From Cephalotus follicularis (taxonomy: Eukaryota > Streptophyta > Magnoliopsida > Oxalidales > Cephalotaceae): DNA of 64,000 bases. The position numbers and the translations under genes were made by a program. Within the stretch, counting starts at the first letter, position 1. Each line of letters begins with the position of its first letter. The stretch is taken from assembly GCA_001972305.1 (NCBI GenBank), contig BDDD01000371.1, positions 132,199 to 196,198 on the forward strand. Reading direction: 5' to 3'. Below are positions 1-12,721 of this stretch, in pieces. The notes under the pieces were generated by a model, which had not been told where the DNA came from, did no database searches, and saw only the letters and a list, made by a program, of their open reading frames with translations.

Positions 1-570
1 CCACATTAGCTTTGCATGGATGGTACTGAATTTCACAATTATAATCATTGAGAAATTCCATCCATCTTCTCTGTCTCATATTTAAATCCTTTTGAGAAAA
101 TAGATACTTCAAACTTTTGTGATACGTGTACACTTCGAACTTCATACCATACAGATAATGCCTCCATTTTTGCAGTGAAAAAACTATTGTTGCCAACTCA
201 AGATCATGAGTTGGGTAATTCTCTTCATGGGGCTTCAACTTTCTCGAAACGTAAGAGATCATCTTTCCATTTTGCATCAGGACAAATCCCAAGCCACTGC
301 CCGATGTATCACTATATATCACAAAACCTTCACCACCTTCTGGTAAGTCTAAGATTGGCGCAGAAGTCAATCGATGCTTTAGCTCCTGAAAGCTCCATTC
401 ACAACGTTCATCCCATGCAAATGCTACATTCTTCTGTGTCAATCGGGTTAGAGGTGTGGCTATGCAGGAGAATCCTTCAACAAAACGATGGTAGTACCCC
501 GCTAAGCCTAAAAAGCTTCTGATTTCTGTTACATTAGTTGGTCGTTTCAATAACTTATTGCCTATATCTT
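1..570 (-). pseudogene. Gypsy A RNase H domain remnant
   Basis: On the minus strand this region encodes RNase H of a Ty3/gypsy polyprotein, the enzyme that removes RNA from RNA-DNA hybrids during reverse transcription. Recognisable blocks include [24 protein letters not shown] and IQYHP. The block that normally reads TDHKSL has Tyr in place of the catalytic Asp (codon 122-124), so this domain would be inactive even without the stops. The end of the domain (the DALSRK block) falls off the window. Aligned blocks match the intact-looking RNase H of element B at 14630-15137. Confidence 0.85.
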
Positions 571-1881
571 TTATGGCTCAACTGGCAAGCCGACACTGGA
601 AATGATATGGCCAAGAAAAGCTACCTCTGACAACCAAAATTCACATTTGCTGAATTTTGCATATAACCGGTGATCTCTTAAAGTTTGTAGTGCCAAGTGC
701 AGATGTTCTCCATGTTCTTCCATCATCTTAGAATACACCCGGATATCATCAATGAAGACGACAATAAATCGATCAAGATATGGACTAAACACTTGATTCA
801 TGAAGCTCATAAATGCAGTAGGGGAACTAGTTACCCCGAACGGCATAAATACGAATTCATAATGTCCATATAGTGATCTGAAAGCCCTCTTCGGGATGTC
901 TTCCTTTCTAACCCTGAGCTAATGATATCTGGATCTCAAATCTTGCTTGGAGAAAACCATCGATCCTCTCAACTGCTCAAATAACTCATCAATATGCGAC
1001 AGCGGATATTTGTTCCTGATAGTTACCTTATTAAGCTACCGATAATCGTTGCACATTCGCAATGATCCATCTTTCTTCTTAACAAATAAGACCGGTGCTC
1101 CCTCGGAGACACACTCGACTGAATGAAACCTTTATCGAGTAACTCCTGAAAGTGTACATTAAATTCCTTTAACTCGGGAGGAGACATACGACAAGGAGCT
1201 CTCGATATAGGTGCTGTTCTGGGTAGAAGATCTATAGTAAACTCCATATATCTTTCTGGGGGTAAGGATGTCAATTCTTTCAGAAATACATCCTGATACT
1301 CACATACCACTGAGACATCCTCCAACTTTGATACTTGTCTTCTACCATCCATTACATGTGCCAGATAAGCATCACAACCCTCTCTCAAGAGTCTGTCAGC
1401 CTGTAAAACAGTTATCATTTGAATTGGTTGACATTCTAAGGTTCCAATAAACTGGAACGAAGATTGTCTTGGCACATTGAAAGTCACAACCTTTCTGTTA
1501 CAATCCATATATGCATAGTGCATTGATAACCAATCCATTCCAAGAATTATGTCAAGCTCACCCATTGGTAATACAATCAAATCTGCCAATAGAACATGCC
1601 TGGTGATCTCAATAGCACAAGACTTACACACCCATTCGGAGGTAACACACTCTCCTACGGGGCGTGCTAACTCCCACTAAAAAGGTCAAAGGTTCTAGCT
1701 TCACATTCAGATGGTGTATAAAATGCAATGCAATATAAGAATGGGATGAGCCTGGGTCGATAAGAGCTTGTGCCATGTGATGAAAGATATACACTGTACC
1801 TCCGATAACCGAAATAGATCCTGCTGCGGCTTGCTTATACATAGCATATGCTCTACCTTTCACGGTAGGTGTTGAGCCCAT
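571..1881 (-). pseudogene. Gypsy A protease and reverse transcriptase remnant
   Basis: The protease part (about 1624-1881) has LIDPGSSHSYI where an aspartic protease normally has D-S/T-G, so the residue after the catalytic Asp is Pro. The protease to RT linker (1131-1631) keeps IILGMDWL, SLPPER and APISRAPCRM, then shifts frame after SVSP. The RT palm (571-846) keeps [10 protein letters not shown] and FIDDIRVYS, the gypsy form of the YVDD active site, followed by KCEFW and FLGHIIS of the connection. At least three frame changes separate these pieces. The product is a decayed pol polyprotein; nothing suggests it is expressed. Confidence 0.88.
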
Positions 1882-1989
1882 TGGTTGGTTTCCACGGTCT
1901 CCTCGTCCTGAGCTAGTGCTAGGATGGCTCTGACATTGCTGTCCTGAATTATGGCTCGGTTGGGAATCTCCCTGATATGAAGTCGTTCT

Positions 1990-3292
1990 CTGTCCGAGCT
2001 GATTACCATAACCGTGCTTTCAATAAGGACACTTCGCAACTTTATGATCAGCAACTCCACATACCATACATTTACCGATTTCCACCAACAATCATCGGAT
2101 GACTGATTCGTACGTTGAAAATATATACACGGTTCATAAGGGGCCTAACTACTAGAGTCAGCAAGTCTAGAATGACTTCTCTGTGGTGACAATAATCCCA
2201 TGTCCCTTCGTCGAGAGCCACGACCTCTTCTTCTCTGCTGGGAGCTATGAGACTGCCTTCCAAATCTGGAAGGACTTGCTGGACTACCAGTGCTATGGGG
2301 GGATCCACTCCGACCGGGACTACCGCTATATCTCGATCTCTGGGATTTATTACTGCCTTCAGAACTTCTTCCAGAATGTCCACCTGGAGATACTGACCTT
2401 TTATTTTCAGTTTGGATCCTCATTCTGCGTAACTCATCGGCCACAGTTTCCATGTCTTTAGCTCTACTTGAGAACTCAAAGAGGGTTCCCAGTCGAAGAG
2501 GTACCACCTGCTATCTGATATCAGGTCTGAGGCCAATAAGAAACTTCTTGGCCTTTCTCGTTTCAGTACTAACCATGTGTGGAGCTACTCTTGACAATTC
2601 AATGAACTTGGCCTTGTACTGGGCCACCATCATTTCACCTTGAGTCAGGTTAAGAAATTCAGCCTCTCTCTTGTCCACTTCTGATTTAAGGTAACACTGC
2701 TCATTAAACTCTTCTTTAAATTTGTCCCACGATCTCACTATCCCTGTTTGTTCCCATGAGGTCTCAATCATTTTCCACTAGTGTTCTACTTCGCCCTGTA
2801 GCATATAAGTGGCAAAGAGAATCTTCTAACAATCAGAACACTCTAGTGCCCTGAATATCTTTTCAGTTTGCATTAACCATCTCTCAGCTGCAATTGCATC
2901 TGAGTCTTCTGTGAACACTGGGGGATTTAGTCTCAGAAATCTGACCAAAGGATCCTCATCATGTAGGCTAATAAACTGATATCCTTGCTATCATTGTACG
3001 CTTAATGGTTCTTACGGCCGGGGGCTCTTCAGGTGCTTCAGCTGCACGTCTATTGGGTTTGGCGACTGAGGTTTGTTCTGATGCAGTCGCATGACGCTGC
3101 ATGAATTCATTCATCTCAGCCATCATCGCTCGCATCCTTCTCATAAGACCCCTAGGCTCTGCTAGATCAGGAGTTATAACTTCTGCCGCTTGGGCCACAT
3201 TTACTCCTTGTGCATCTCCATTTGCCTCGAATACGTCTCACCGACGGATCGGCTATCGCTCCTCATGCAGTTCTACTTCGACGATCGTCCAT
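1990..3292 (-). pseudogene. Gypsy A gag remnant with zinc knuckle
   Basis: Gag forms the virus-like particle. A plausible start is the ATG at 3292 (MDDRRSRTA, then a stop). Capsid-like sequence of the Retrotrans_gag family lies at 2511-2771, with WDKFKEEF, LTQGEMMVAQYKAKF, ELSR and LIGLRPDIR. A Ser/Arg/Gly-rich stretch at 2145-2507 precedes a CCHC zinc knuckle (CMVCGVADHKVAKC, about 2010-2060) that is followed at once by a stop. Several stops and frameshifts break the gene. The order N-term, capsid, basic linker and zinc knuckle is the normal one. Confidence 0.82.
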
Positions 3293-3402
3293 GCTTCCTT
3301 GTATAAAAACAAAGGGTTAATATCCACTTATTATCTCCGCATGTAATAAAACTTTCAAGCCAAGGACTCTATACTGGTATGCCCAGCATAGAAGAACCTG
3401 GC

Positions 3403-3414
3403 GCTCTGATACAA
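3403..3414 (-). other. Primer binding site of gypsy A (degenerate)
   Basis: The plus strand reads GCTCTGATACAA, the complement of the initiator tRNA-Met site with one or two changes. It lies four bases inside the LTR boundary at 3419, the expected place for minus-strand DNA priming. Confidence 0.75.
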
Positions 3415-4164
3415 AGCTTGTAACGCCCCAAACCCCAAGGGTCAACCCCAAGGCTTGACACGTTAAAACTGTGCAATCCCATATTCACTTTACCAACAAG
3501 CAGCATAAGTAAAACATTTAAAATATAATAATGCATGCAAGAAAGCTCTAATAAAATCATACTTGCGTGGATACAACCCAATGTTTACAATATTGTTCAA
3601 AGTCAAGCTCTGCCACAATCTGGCAGGTCATAAAACAATATACAATTTCATTTTATTACTCTTGGGTCATCAGACTACATTGGAGGAGAAGACTTACTCG
3701 GCTACTTTAATCCTCTGTTTGCTGTGAAGCTCCACCTGTACCTGACTCATTACTGAGAATCGTTCAGCAATCACTGTTGTGTAGGAACTCTTACATGCAT
3801 GTGTGTGTGTATAAGTGTAGCAGGTGTATAAATTATAAGGGTTGCATGCAATATAGTAACCATCATGTATAGTTGTCCATATCATTCCAAACAATCCTTA
3901 ACAGTTGCTTACATTTCTCCTCGACTTCCATTGCTTAAGGAGGAGCAATTACACACTACAAACGTTATACGCAGAGGAAAACCGAGATGAATACAATCAT
4001 TTCATTATAAGGCAGATAGGGTTCCCCGACTTCTCTGCTTAAGGAAGAGCAAGTACGCGCTCTAGTTGTTGTAGGCAGAGGAAAGGAAAGCTACACTAGA
4101 GTATGCATTAAGTCAGACCTCAACAATTAGCCTTACACTATACAGTAACATTCATTTAACATTT

Positions 4165-4330
4165 ATGGCTCATCTCGATTGGTGATCCTTTAGGCTCATC
4201 TCAATCGGTGATCCCCATTGTCTATCTACCTTGGTGACCCTCCTGGTTCATCTCAGCGGGTGACCCATTGGTTCAACTCGAGTGATAGCCTTACTAGTTC
4301 ATCTCAATTGGCGACCCAGTGCATTACGCA
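4165..4330. repeat. Degenerate ~35-bp tandem repeat in LTR A
   Basis: Successive copies of a unit containing CATCTCAATCGGTGACCC with one or two changes each occur four or five times. LTR G has the same kind of tract at about 31700-31870, so the repeat is a family trait and not a local accident. Confidence 0.7.
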
Positions 4331-4489
4331 TCAACATCAAACATTATATTACACATTAATATTTAACACTCTATTTCCGTTAAGAGGTCTGCCTACTTTA
4401 CATTTAGTCTGGCTTACGGTATCTTAGCTAATTCATTCTCTGGTCCTATAGGAAGGTCAGCTCGGTAAGAGTGAGTTAGACAAGCTCAG

Positions 4490-4740
4490 ACCCATGCTCT
4501 GGCATGCTCGGACATATGCTCAGGTATGCTCAGGCTCGTGCTTTGGCATGCTCGGGTATGCTTGGGCTTGTGCTTTGGCATGCTCGGATGCATGATCGGG
4601 TATGCTCTGGCTTGTGCTTTGGCATAGTCAAACACATGCTCTAGCATGCTTGGATGCATTCTTTGGCCTGATCGAAAGCATGGTCTGGCACGCTTGGACG
4701 CATGCTTTGTCCTGGTCGAACGCATCACTAACCATCTAAG
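4490..4740. repeat. GCATGC-rich minisatellite in LTR A
   Basis: An irregular array of words such as GGCATGCTCGG, GGTATGCTC and TGCTTTGGCATG repeats at 18-40 base spacing. GCATGC and ATGCAT are self-complementary. Related words recur in LTR G and both flanking copies around the CACTA element (32030-32460 and 39900-40160). Confidence 0.7.
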
Positions 4741-5358
4741 CTCTAATGGGTCATTATTCACTTAATTCAATCACTATAGGTTCCAGGGAACGATTATACA
4801 CATTTCACTCTTCCATTTCCTATTACATTCATTCTCTTAACTAACCGACAATAACACATGCATTCATAAAATCACTATGAAGTGCTGGTAGGAGATCCTA
4901 CCTCAAAACCGTCGAATCTCGATTTACACTTCCTTTCCTTGATTAGACACGAACAATTGCTTTTCTGTCCTCAAGCTAAGCTCCTTCCTTCACTGTTTCT
5001 ACTTTCACTTCCTCGGGTTTCTCTCTCCATTTCTCTCTTGTGGTTGGAAGTGAGGGGATTAAATCAAGAGTGGAAAGGGGAGACAATAACTCTCTAGACA
5101 ATGACAATCTCTTGTCTCTTTCTCTCCAAATTGGCAACAACCGTCCCCACACTCACCACTTTCTCTTTTATAGCTGAAATGGAAGAGTCTAGAATTCGTT
5201 GGACACTTGCTGCCATTTCCAATTGCTGGGCTAAAGATTTGGTGCAACCGGCCCAACTCCACCTTTTTCCTTTTAACCAATACTCGTCCCAATACCCTAG
5301 GAACCATTTCCAAGCCTAATACCATTCTTTCATTATAATATATTTTCAGGGTGTTACA

Positions 5359-6278
5359 TGACTTATGGGCAATAGGCCACCTTTGGAATTCTCAAGACCA
5401 TACCTTTTAAGCACCTTGTTGATGTACTGGCTTTTGGAGAGGCCTAGCAACCTGCTAGATCTATCTCTATAGATCTTTATACCCAATATGTAGGAAGCTT
5501 CTCCCAAATCCTTCATGGAGAAGTTCTTGGCTAACCATACTTTAGTAGACTACAACATACCTACATCATTCCCAATGAGTAGTATGTCATCTACATAAAG
5601 TACCAAGAAAGTGATACCCGGGTCACCCTACGTCCGGGAGACACAACGCTCATCTACATTTTTTATGAAGCCAAAATATTTAATGGCCTCGTCAAAATGG
5701 ATGTTCCAGCTACGGGATGCTTGCTTAAGGCCGTAGATAGACCTTTGGACCTTGCACACTCTGTGTGGATGCTCCTCGGATTTGAACCACTCAAATTGGG
5801 ACATATAAATGTCCTCTTCAAAAAAGTCATTCAAGAAGGCTGTCTTGATATTCATTTGCCATATCTCATAATCATAATGAGCGGCAATAGCAAGCAATAT
5901 CCGAATGGACTTAAGCATAGCGACTGGCGACGAAGTTTCGGTATAGTCGATCCAATGTCGCTGCCTATACCCTTTCGTGACCAATCGTGCTTTACAAGTC
6001 TCTATCTTACCGTCAACACTGATCTTCCTCATGAAGATCCATTTGCAATCAATAGGGTTTACACCCTCTAGTGCATCTACCAAGTTCCACACTTGGTTGG
6101 CGTACATGGATTCCATTTCAGATTTCATGGCTTCTAGCCATGCCCTGGAATCAGTGATCTTCACTGCTTCCTCGTAATTAATAGGCTCATCATCATCGAT
6201 GTTGTTGGGTTCGTCAATGCCTTCCACGAGAAAGCCATATCTCTCGGACGCTGTCGAAACCCTACCTGACCTCCTCAC
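5359..6278 (-). pseudogene. Copia D1 reverse transcriptase remnant
   Basis: The long piece (5628-6278, 216 codons) is an RVT_2-type reverse transcriptase with WLEAMKSEMESMY, NPIDCKWIF, KARLVTKGYRQ and IYGLKQASRSW. A frameshift near 5628 moves the palm into another frame, where FLVLYVDDILLIGNDVG is still readable (about 5570-5620), including the intact YVDD catalytic box. The C-terminal thumb follows to 5359, where gypsy A cuts it off. The hinge towards integrase (6279-6580) is present only as out-of-frame, acidic, proline-containing sequence. Confidence 0.9.
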
Positions 6279-6580
6279 CTAAGAAGGGCCTAACTAAGAT
6301 ACTATCTCAGGTTGGGATCCTTCCCCGACTATGTCTCTAGAGGTTTCCACCTCTAATTCCTCATCGTCTTGTGGGTTTTCACCCTGTTGTAACTCTCTTA
6401 GTTCCACCATGCTCCCACTGCTTCCTGCAAGCAAGTATTCCTTCTATAGGAATGTAACAGAACGCGAAACAAACACATTTTGCTCGCTGGGATGGTAAAA
6501 TAGTATCACCTAGTTTCCTTAGGATACCCCACAAACCGGCAACAATTTGACTGTACCTCTATTTTAGAAGGTTCCTACCT

Positions 6581-7429
6581 TCAAACATAAGTTGGACAGC
6601 CCCAAACCATTATATGGTTTAGGCTGGGTTTCCTCCCTTGATATACCTCGTAAGGTGTGGAGGGGACGGATTTCAAAGGAATCCGGTTTAGGATGTACAC
6701 TGCCGTCTGCAGTGCATGACCCCAGAATGAGATTTGAAGATCAGCAAAAGACATCATGGACCTGACCATATTCATCAAGGTCCGATTCCTCCATTCAGAC
6801 ACACCATTATGTTGTGGTGTTCCTGGAGGTGGCCATTGAGAGAGAATTTTGTTATCTCTCAGATAACCCTGGAATTCAATAGACAGGTATTCACCTCCTC
6901 GGTCTAACTGAAGTATTTTAATGGGCTTCCCCGTTTGCTTCTCTACTTCTAGTCTGAATTTCTTGAATCTCTCAAAAGATTCAGACTTGTGTCTCATTAG
7001 AAATATATACCCAAACTGTGATAGATCATCGGTGAAGGTAATGAAGTAGGAGGAACCTCCACATGCATTGACACACATAGGTTCGCAAACGTCGGTGTGG
7101 ACAACCCCTAGTATGTCCACTGCCCTTTCTCCTTCCCCGGATAAGGGAGATTTGGTCATCTTGCCAATCAAACATGGCTCACAAGTTGGAAAGGACTCCA
7201 CGTCATGGATGTCCAAAAGTCCATCCCTAACCAACCGTGTTAGTCTAGCCTTGCTAGGATGACCTAATCTACATTGCCATATGTAAGATGAATTTATATC
7301 ATCGTTCTCTCTTTGTCTTTTATTAGTGGTTCTACTTTGAATTGTCATGGCCATTTGTTGATTTGTATCTAAAACATATATGCCATTATCAATGTGCCCT
7401 GCACAAACAAAAACATTGTTATGTATAAG
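6581..7429 (-). pseudogene. Copia D1 integrase remnant
   Basis: A 257-codon open frame (6581-7354) covers the GAG-pre-integrase zinc-binding region (WQCRLGHPSKARL and CEPCLIGK) and the integrase core. The D,D,E residues are seen in HTDVCEP, LDRGGEYL and VSEWRNRTL. Integrase inserts the cDNA into the chromosome. The normal His in the first zinc motif reads Gln-Cys here, a likely damaging change. The frame is lost upstream of 7354, and solo LTR C1 separates this piece from gag/protease at 7430. The equivalent D2 region is at 46800-47690. Confidence 0.9.
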
Positions 7430-9306
7430 TGTAATGACCGGGAAATTTTGTTAAAGTTATATGGAATATGGTTGCCACTATTCAAGTTGGCAAATATTTC
7501 AAGGAGCCCGTGATATGACCCTAACACTCGACGGGTTCAGGGGTCCCGCAGCCTAGACAGCGAGCAGGGGCTTTGGGGTAGCGCCCCAGAAGAAAATCGA
7601 AATTGGCTATTTGTTTTGGACTTGAAATTGAGTTGAAGTGGCTAAAGCGCCGACGGTATGAGGTTAAGCGGCGATGCTTTGGTAGTGAACCGGAAATGCT
7701 TGGACCTCTTCTAACGCTGGTTAAAACCAGGGCATTTTCAATTTTGGACAAATTCCTCTGACCGACGACGCTTGGATGATAGCAGCGATGCTTGGTGCAA
7801 CCGATGACGCTTCACATGTAAGCTTCGACAATTTGAAGTCAAGTGTTTCAGTTGACCCGGACGAGGCCCGAAAGTGGCGATGCTTGGAATTAAGCACCGA
7901 CGCTTTGCCCTGCGTACCTGTTGGAAAGCTATAACAAGCCCGTAAAGCAGCGACGCTTGAAATGAAGCGCCGACACTTTGATCTGCATACCAGTTGCCAA
8001 AATCTGACTTTTTGTCCTTCTGTGGATTAATTTTATTAATTATGGGACAAGTGTCGGACTAGGGTGAAAGGAGGCCAAATATTTTATGTTTAGATGCTAA
8101 GTATCACCATTTTATGTTTTATTCATATCTTGCTCAATTCTTGATGAATTTTCAAATGGCTTAATGTTTTAGAAACTTATAGATGTCTACTTTAACTGTT
8201 ATCTTTTGTACAACTTGAAATTCTATCTAATTCTTGATGAAAAGTCTTGTTTCATTTAAATGCTCCTCTACTGTTAAAATAGGGAACCAGCCACTTTAAA
8301 AATTCATAACGGATTCGATTCTCAACCAATTTTTATGAACTTGAGCTTTCTGAATTTGTGAAGATGTCTACTTTAATGTTTATGTTTTAAGTTTTCTCTG
8401 AAAGTGTTTATTTCTATACGAAATTCCAGATTTAGAAGTGCTATGCAAAGCTGTTTTATGAATGTATTTGAGTTAATTACTCAAATGAAGAGAAATGTTT
8501 ATGTATTGTGAAAGAAATATTATACAATGATGTTTATGAATGCTTTGATCTGATCACTTAAAGTATTAAGAAATGTTTTATGAAATGATGAAATGAACCA
8601 CCCTGGGATTGCGATCCAAGGGGAATGAATCCAAGTGGATTAATGTTAATGGAGCAAAGAGTGCTCACTGACATGCAGGTGATGTAAGGATAGTAATCGG
8701 GGAGTGCACAATGTCCCGGTGGAGAGGTGTGAAAGCGTTCATTAAGGTTTTATGTTATGTTTTTATGAAATGTTCTAGTTATGAATTTTGACAAGAAAAG
8801 AGATATGTTTTACGAAATGTTCTAGTTATGAATTTTAACTAGAAAAGTGATATGATGAAATGTGTTTTGCAATGAAAACCTTACTGAGCTATTTTTAGCT
8901 CATTACTTTTGATGTTTGTTTTCAAATAAAATGTTTTCAGGAAATGATTGAATGGAGAATGCGAGCTTTAGAGGGAGCTCTTAAGAAGAAGTTTTGTAAA
9001 GGAAATGTATTATGCAATGATGTTTGCATAAATGTTTTGACATGTAATAAGACTATGTTTTTTCACTGTATTATATGATGATCCTGTGTAAATGTATAAG
9101 AATTTATGGTTTGTAATATCTTTAGATAAGATGAGAATGTTAAAAGTTGGAATTCAAGGCTATGTATTATGTTGAATTGCATGGGTTTATGATGTAAAGT
9201 AGCTTTAGACAAGAGTACTAAAGGATGTAACGGTTCACCCCACGTAACGCAACCGATCCTCGAAGTACGCTTTGAGCAATTAACAAACTCGGGTCAGGGC
9301 GTTACA
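7430..9306 (+). repeat. Solo LTR C1 of a gypsy family related to H
   Basis: The 1877-bp block runs from TGTAATGACCGGG to GGGCGTTACA with no internal region or primer site. It is flanked by identical ATAAG at 7425-7429 and 9307-9311, a perfect 5-bp target duplication inside copia D1. Its 3' ~1.25 kb aligns with the 3' part of LTR H (41720-41856 and 59240-60417), sharing for instance CACGTAACGCA and TACGCTTTGAGCA-like blocks. A solo LTR of this kind forms when the two LTRs of an element recombine. Confidence 0.93.
7640..7990. repeat. GCG[C/G]CGA[C/T]GCTT motif cluster in LTR C1
   Basis: About nine copies of AAGCGCCGACGCTT-like words occur at irregular spacing, for example AAGCGCCGACGG, GACGACGCTTGG, CCGATGACGCTT, AAGCACCGACGCTT and GCAGCGACGCTTG. 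They lie about 200-560 bases from the 5' end of the LTR, in the presumed U3 promoter region. Copies differ by one to three bases. Confidence 0.75.
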
Positions 9307-10435
9307 ATAAGACTACAAGAAATTACAGTAAAGTTGAGCTCCCAGCCCATCTTATACAAATAAGAAAGTGATATTACATTTCTTACAAGGTTTTGTACAA
9401 AATAGCATGGATCTAGTTTTAATACATGGCCATTATCAAAAGACCACTCAAAAACGCCAACAAAAGAAGTGTGGATTCTCGACCCATCTCCTAGGCGCAA
9501 ATGCAAAGCATCTTCAGCTCCCAACTGTTTAGCCCCACTTAGCCCCTGTAAAGAGTTACAAATGTTTGTCCCACAACCTGAGTCAACTACCCAAGTTGAA
9601 CTAAAATTATAAGCTAAAAAATATTCAACCATATAGGTACCTGACCCTGAGGCACCTGATGTTATGGACTTTCTGAACTCACTGCACAGTGACTTCCAAT
9701 GGCCTTGCTTTCCACAGTAAAAACAAGCCTCATCATCCAAAATCTATCGGATCCTCTTCTGGATGTCATCCCATGCCACTAGAAGTGGTTTCTTCCCCTT
9801 CTTGCCTTTCTTTTTCATGTGCGGCTTGCCCTTGGACTTGGACCTTTTGGGTCCGCCCCTAGCTGGGGCTGTTCGGGAGGAAGTACATGGAAGTAACATC
9901 ACATCAGACTTGGGCTTCCCATGCTCCATGTTTGCTTCAGCCGTACGAAGCATTTCCACAAGTTCAGGTAGAGAGCACTCCACCTTGTTCATGTGGAAAT
10001 TTGTGATGAATTAGGAGAATGTCCGAGGGAGGGACGCAAGCATAAGGTCGATGTAGTAACCATTGTCCATGATTAACTGAGCAAGTTGCTCAATGAGATC
10101 GATTACCCTCAGCCCATGAGCATGGACTGATGCCCCCTCAGGTATTTTTAACTAGAAGAGCTAACATAACAAGTTGAACCGTTGGGTTCTAGATCTAGCA
10201 CCATATAACTCCTGAAGCCTCAAAAGTATGGCACCAAGAGTCTCAAGCTTCCCATGTTGTCGTTGCAATTCTAGGACTATACCTACAATCGCTTAGCATC
10301 GAGCCTGCTCGTCCTCACATGAGCTAGTTTCCTCCTCGTGAGTACTAGGCACAAGTTGCGTTGTCAATCCAGCAAGTTTGGACCCTCTAGCTTATTTGTT
10401 TCTAGTATTCTAGCGATGGCGGTGCTTACAGGCAT
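9307..10435 (-). pseudogene. Copia D1 gag and protease remnant
   Basis: The start is the ATG at 10435 (MPVSTAIARILETNKLEGPN), a typical copia gag N-terminus, with a stop after about 25 codons. Further in-frame stops follow before a cleaner stretch at 9744-9992 (ECSLPELVEMLRTAE and a Lys-rich linker). The last piece (9294-9740) has a CCHC knuckle (CFYCGKQGHWKSLC) and the protease motif STWVVDSGCGTNIC, which keeps the catalytic Asp in D-S-G. Solo LTR C1 cuts the protease at 9306. Gypsy B sits only 60 bases upstream of the start codon. Confidence 0.88.
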
Positions 10436-11683
10436 TTTTTTAGCAGAATATATATGATACTAGCAACCTATAAGAGGAAACAAAAGAAAGAGAATTGTCA
10501 TACCCCGTATTTCCATTTACGTTAAGACAAGCATATGTGGCGATATCAGATATAAGCATAGAAATATTCCAGCGACAATTCATAATTAAATTTGCGAAAG
10601 CATTCGATAAGCAGGAATATAAATACAAGTCATCCGCACGCATCCCATACTACGTGCGGGTAAAACCAACAATTATCCTTAAACAAAGGAAATACAACAT
10701 AAACACGGGATGTGATCCGTTCGATACAATTACAATACAACATCATAAAGAGATAACAACCTTAAGAAGAAATAACAGAAGCTCTCCAAGCTTCAGCAGC
10801 AATCTCCAAGTCTTCACTTAATCTGTAATTGTAGGGGTTAGCCGTTGTCCTCACTTGGCTAAGTAGGTAGATAAAGCATGTAGAAGAATCTATAAATGTA
10901 AATATGCATGACAGATAATGAAATGGCACACATATATATATATGTATATAGATGTCTCGATATATACGCAATAATGCCAAGTGGCCATAAACAATCCATA
11001 TGCAAGAATACCGCACAAGGGTACAATCAATTCATCCATGAATTGGGTGTCACATGTCGCTACCTCCTAGCTCCGACTGCGCACCGCCTAACTATCACCC
11101 TACTCTCCGAAGATGATAGAACAGGCAACATTTACTACCGGTGTTGGCGGGTAGTTTAACAATAAGCTCTGCAATGCAGACAAGTTTGGGTGATACTCTG
11201 GCCAACTCCTGGCATCCAGGATCACATCCGTAGTCAGTGACATCCTCCATCACTCAACTACGGTAATAAACATAGACAAACAATTCAAGAATTTCAATAA
11301 TAATATTACATATATCAGTAATATGCAATATAAAAGTTGTTTTCTTTAGAAACATATAACAATTCATTTATCGTACGTCTCATCGGAGGAAAACGATATC
11401 AATTCAATAGTGGTCCTCAATTGGAGAACAAAACAGTAACAGTGCCTCTATTAATAGGAAAATAACAGTTGATATGATAATAAGATTTTCTATTAGAAAA
11501 CCGTTTACAAATCATTGTTTATGCTTTAAGCATTAGGTTGGTAAAATTCTTGAATATATATTCATAATAGTAGGAATTTTACCCAATAACAGTGATAGTA
11601 GTTACAATATAACATATTAGAGATATTTGCAACCACAAACAATTCAATTGATCAATTTACAAATTTCTACACCTACTGTTTCA

Positions 11684-11822
11684 AAGCGTCGACAGTTGTT
11701 TGTTAAGCGTCGACGGTTAATGACTAGGCGTCGATACTGACAACCTAAGCGTCGACATTCTAAAGCTTATTATGCCATTTTTGTACCAAAGCGTCGACTG
11801 TCAAGCGTAAGCGTCGACGCTT
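11684..11822. repeat. GCGTCGAC motif cluster 1 in 3' LTR B
   Basis: Six copies of the octamer GCGTCGAC or GCGTCGAT occur in about 140 bases (starting near 11686, 11707, 11728, 11750, 11791 and 11811), roughly every 20-40 bases. The last reads AAGCGTCGACGCTT, a perfect palindrome. The same cluster is at 18904-19042 in the 5' LTR. Confidence 0.85.
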
Positions 11823-12721
11823 CTGGGTTTCATACGAATTCCAGGAGCAGTTTCAAAACAGGGGATGTACAATTCAATCTAAACTCAATCCAATTCAACA
11901 TGCCATCAAGTACAATCCATCACAACATATTATACATGTTATATGTTCAAAAACATGTCAAAACCCCCTACCTCAAATGCTATCCCAAGGCCAAATTGGA
12001 TTGACCTCTCACTTTATGCCAAATGTTCTTCACTTCCTTCAATCTTCCAAAATTGTAGAACTAATCTACGTAATTGCATGTTTATAGGTTTTAGATACGA
12101 ATCCAGTACGTTAGGCTAATTATATAACCGTGACAACACCCTGGAAATTGAATCAGAAGTTTAATACTTTAACTTTTAAGTTCAACTTCCTAACCTTAGC
12201 TAAAACATCATCCAATCTTTTCTTTCATGCTTAATCTTCCATAACCATGTTAACAGTGGCATTGATGCTAAACAAGAATTTCGGATTACTTACCAATTCT
12301 AGGTAGTGTTCCAAGATTCCCCTTTTGAACTTCAAGTCCCTTCTACATGCAATCCTATAGCAATTCCCAGCAGCTGTCCAGTTAGTTCTCCTCTTCCTCA
12401 GTGTTTTCCAACACTCAATCAGCTCAAGTATCAGCTGATATAAGTGCCCAACTTCATGGTTCTCATTCCCACAGTTGGTTTAACCTTTAATGTCCAATTC
12501 TCTCTCCTTCATGCAAGCATCCTCACTTTTGTTCTTTCTCTTAATCTTTGCAGATTGTGTAGGTGAAGGAAGGCATGAAAGGCCTTCATTCTGGGGTTAA
12601 CAAAAGCTGTCAAGGTCCCTTTTGCATGGCCAACACGTCTAAGGATGCGTGCCTTGGTTCCCATCATGTCCAGCTCTGCCATTCCTTCCAACTGACACCT
12701 ATTTTACGCCAGAACACGACT

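Larger units (their letters stand above)
1..5358 (-). mobile_element. Ty3/gypsy retrotransposon A, 5' part, decayed
   Basis: Read on the minus strand the order is 5' LTR (3419-5358), primer binding site, gag, protease, reverse transcriptase and RNase H, which is the Ty3/gypsy order up to the window edge. Integrase and the 3' LTR would lie to the left of base 1. The right LTR end (GTGTTACA) abuts copia sequence at 5359, so A is inserted in copia D1. The expected target duplication would be TGACT (5359-5363), but its partner lies outside the window. The reading frame is broken by many stops and frameshifts, so this is an old copy. Confidence 0.9.
3419..5358 (-). repeat. 5' LTR of gypsy A
   Basis: The block runs from TGTAACGCCCC to GTGTTACA, so it ends TG...CA on either strand. 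It is bounded on the left by the primer site and on the right by unrelated copia coding sequence. It contains two internal repeat tracts (4165-4330 and 4490-4740). The 5' part shares words with LTR G at 30982, such as CCAAACCCCAA near the start and a CCACAA...GGCAGGTCAT block, which makes A and G related families. Confidence 0.88.
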
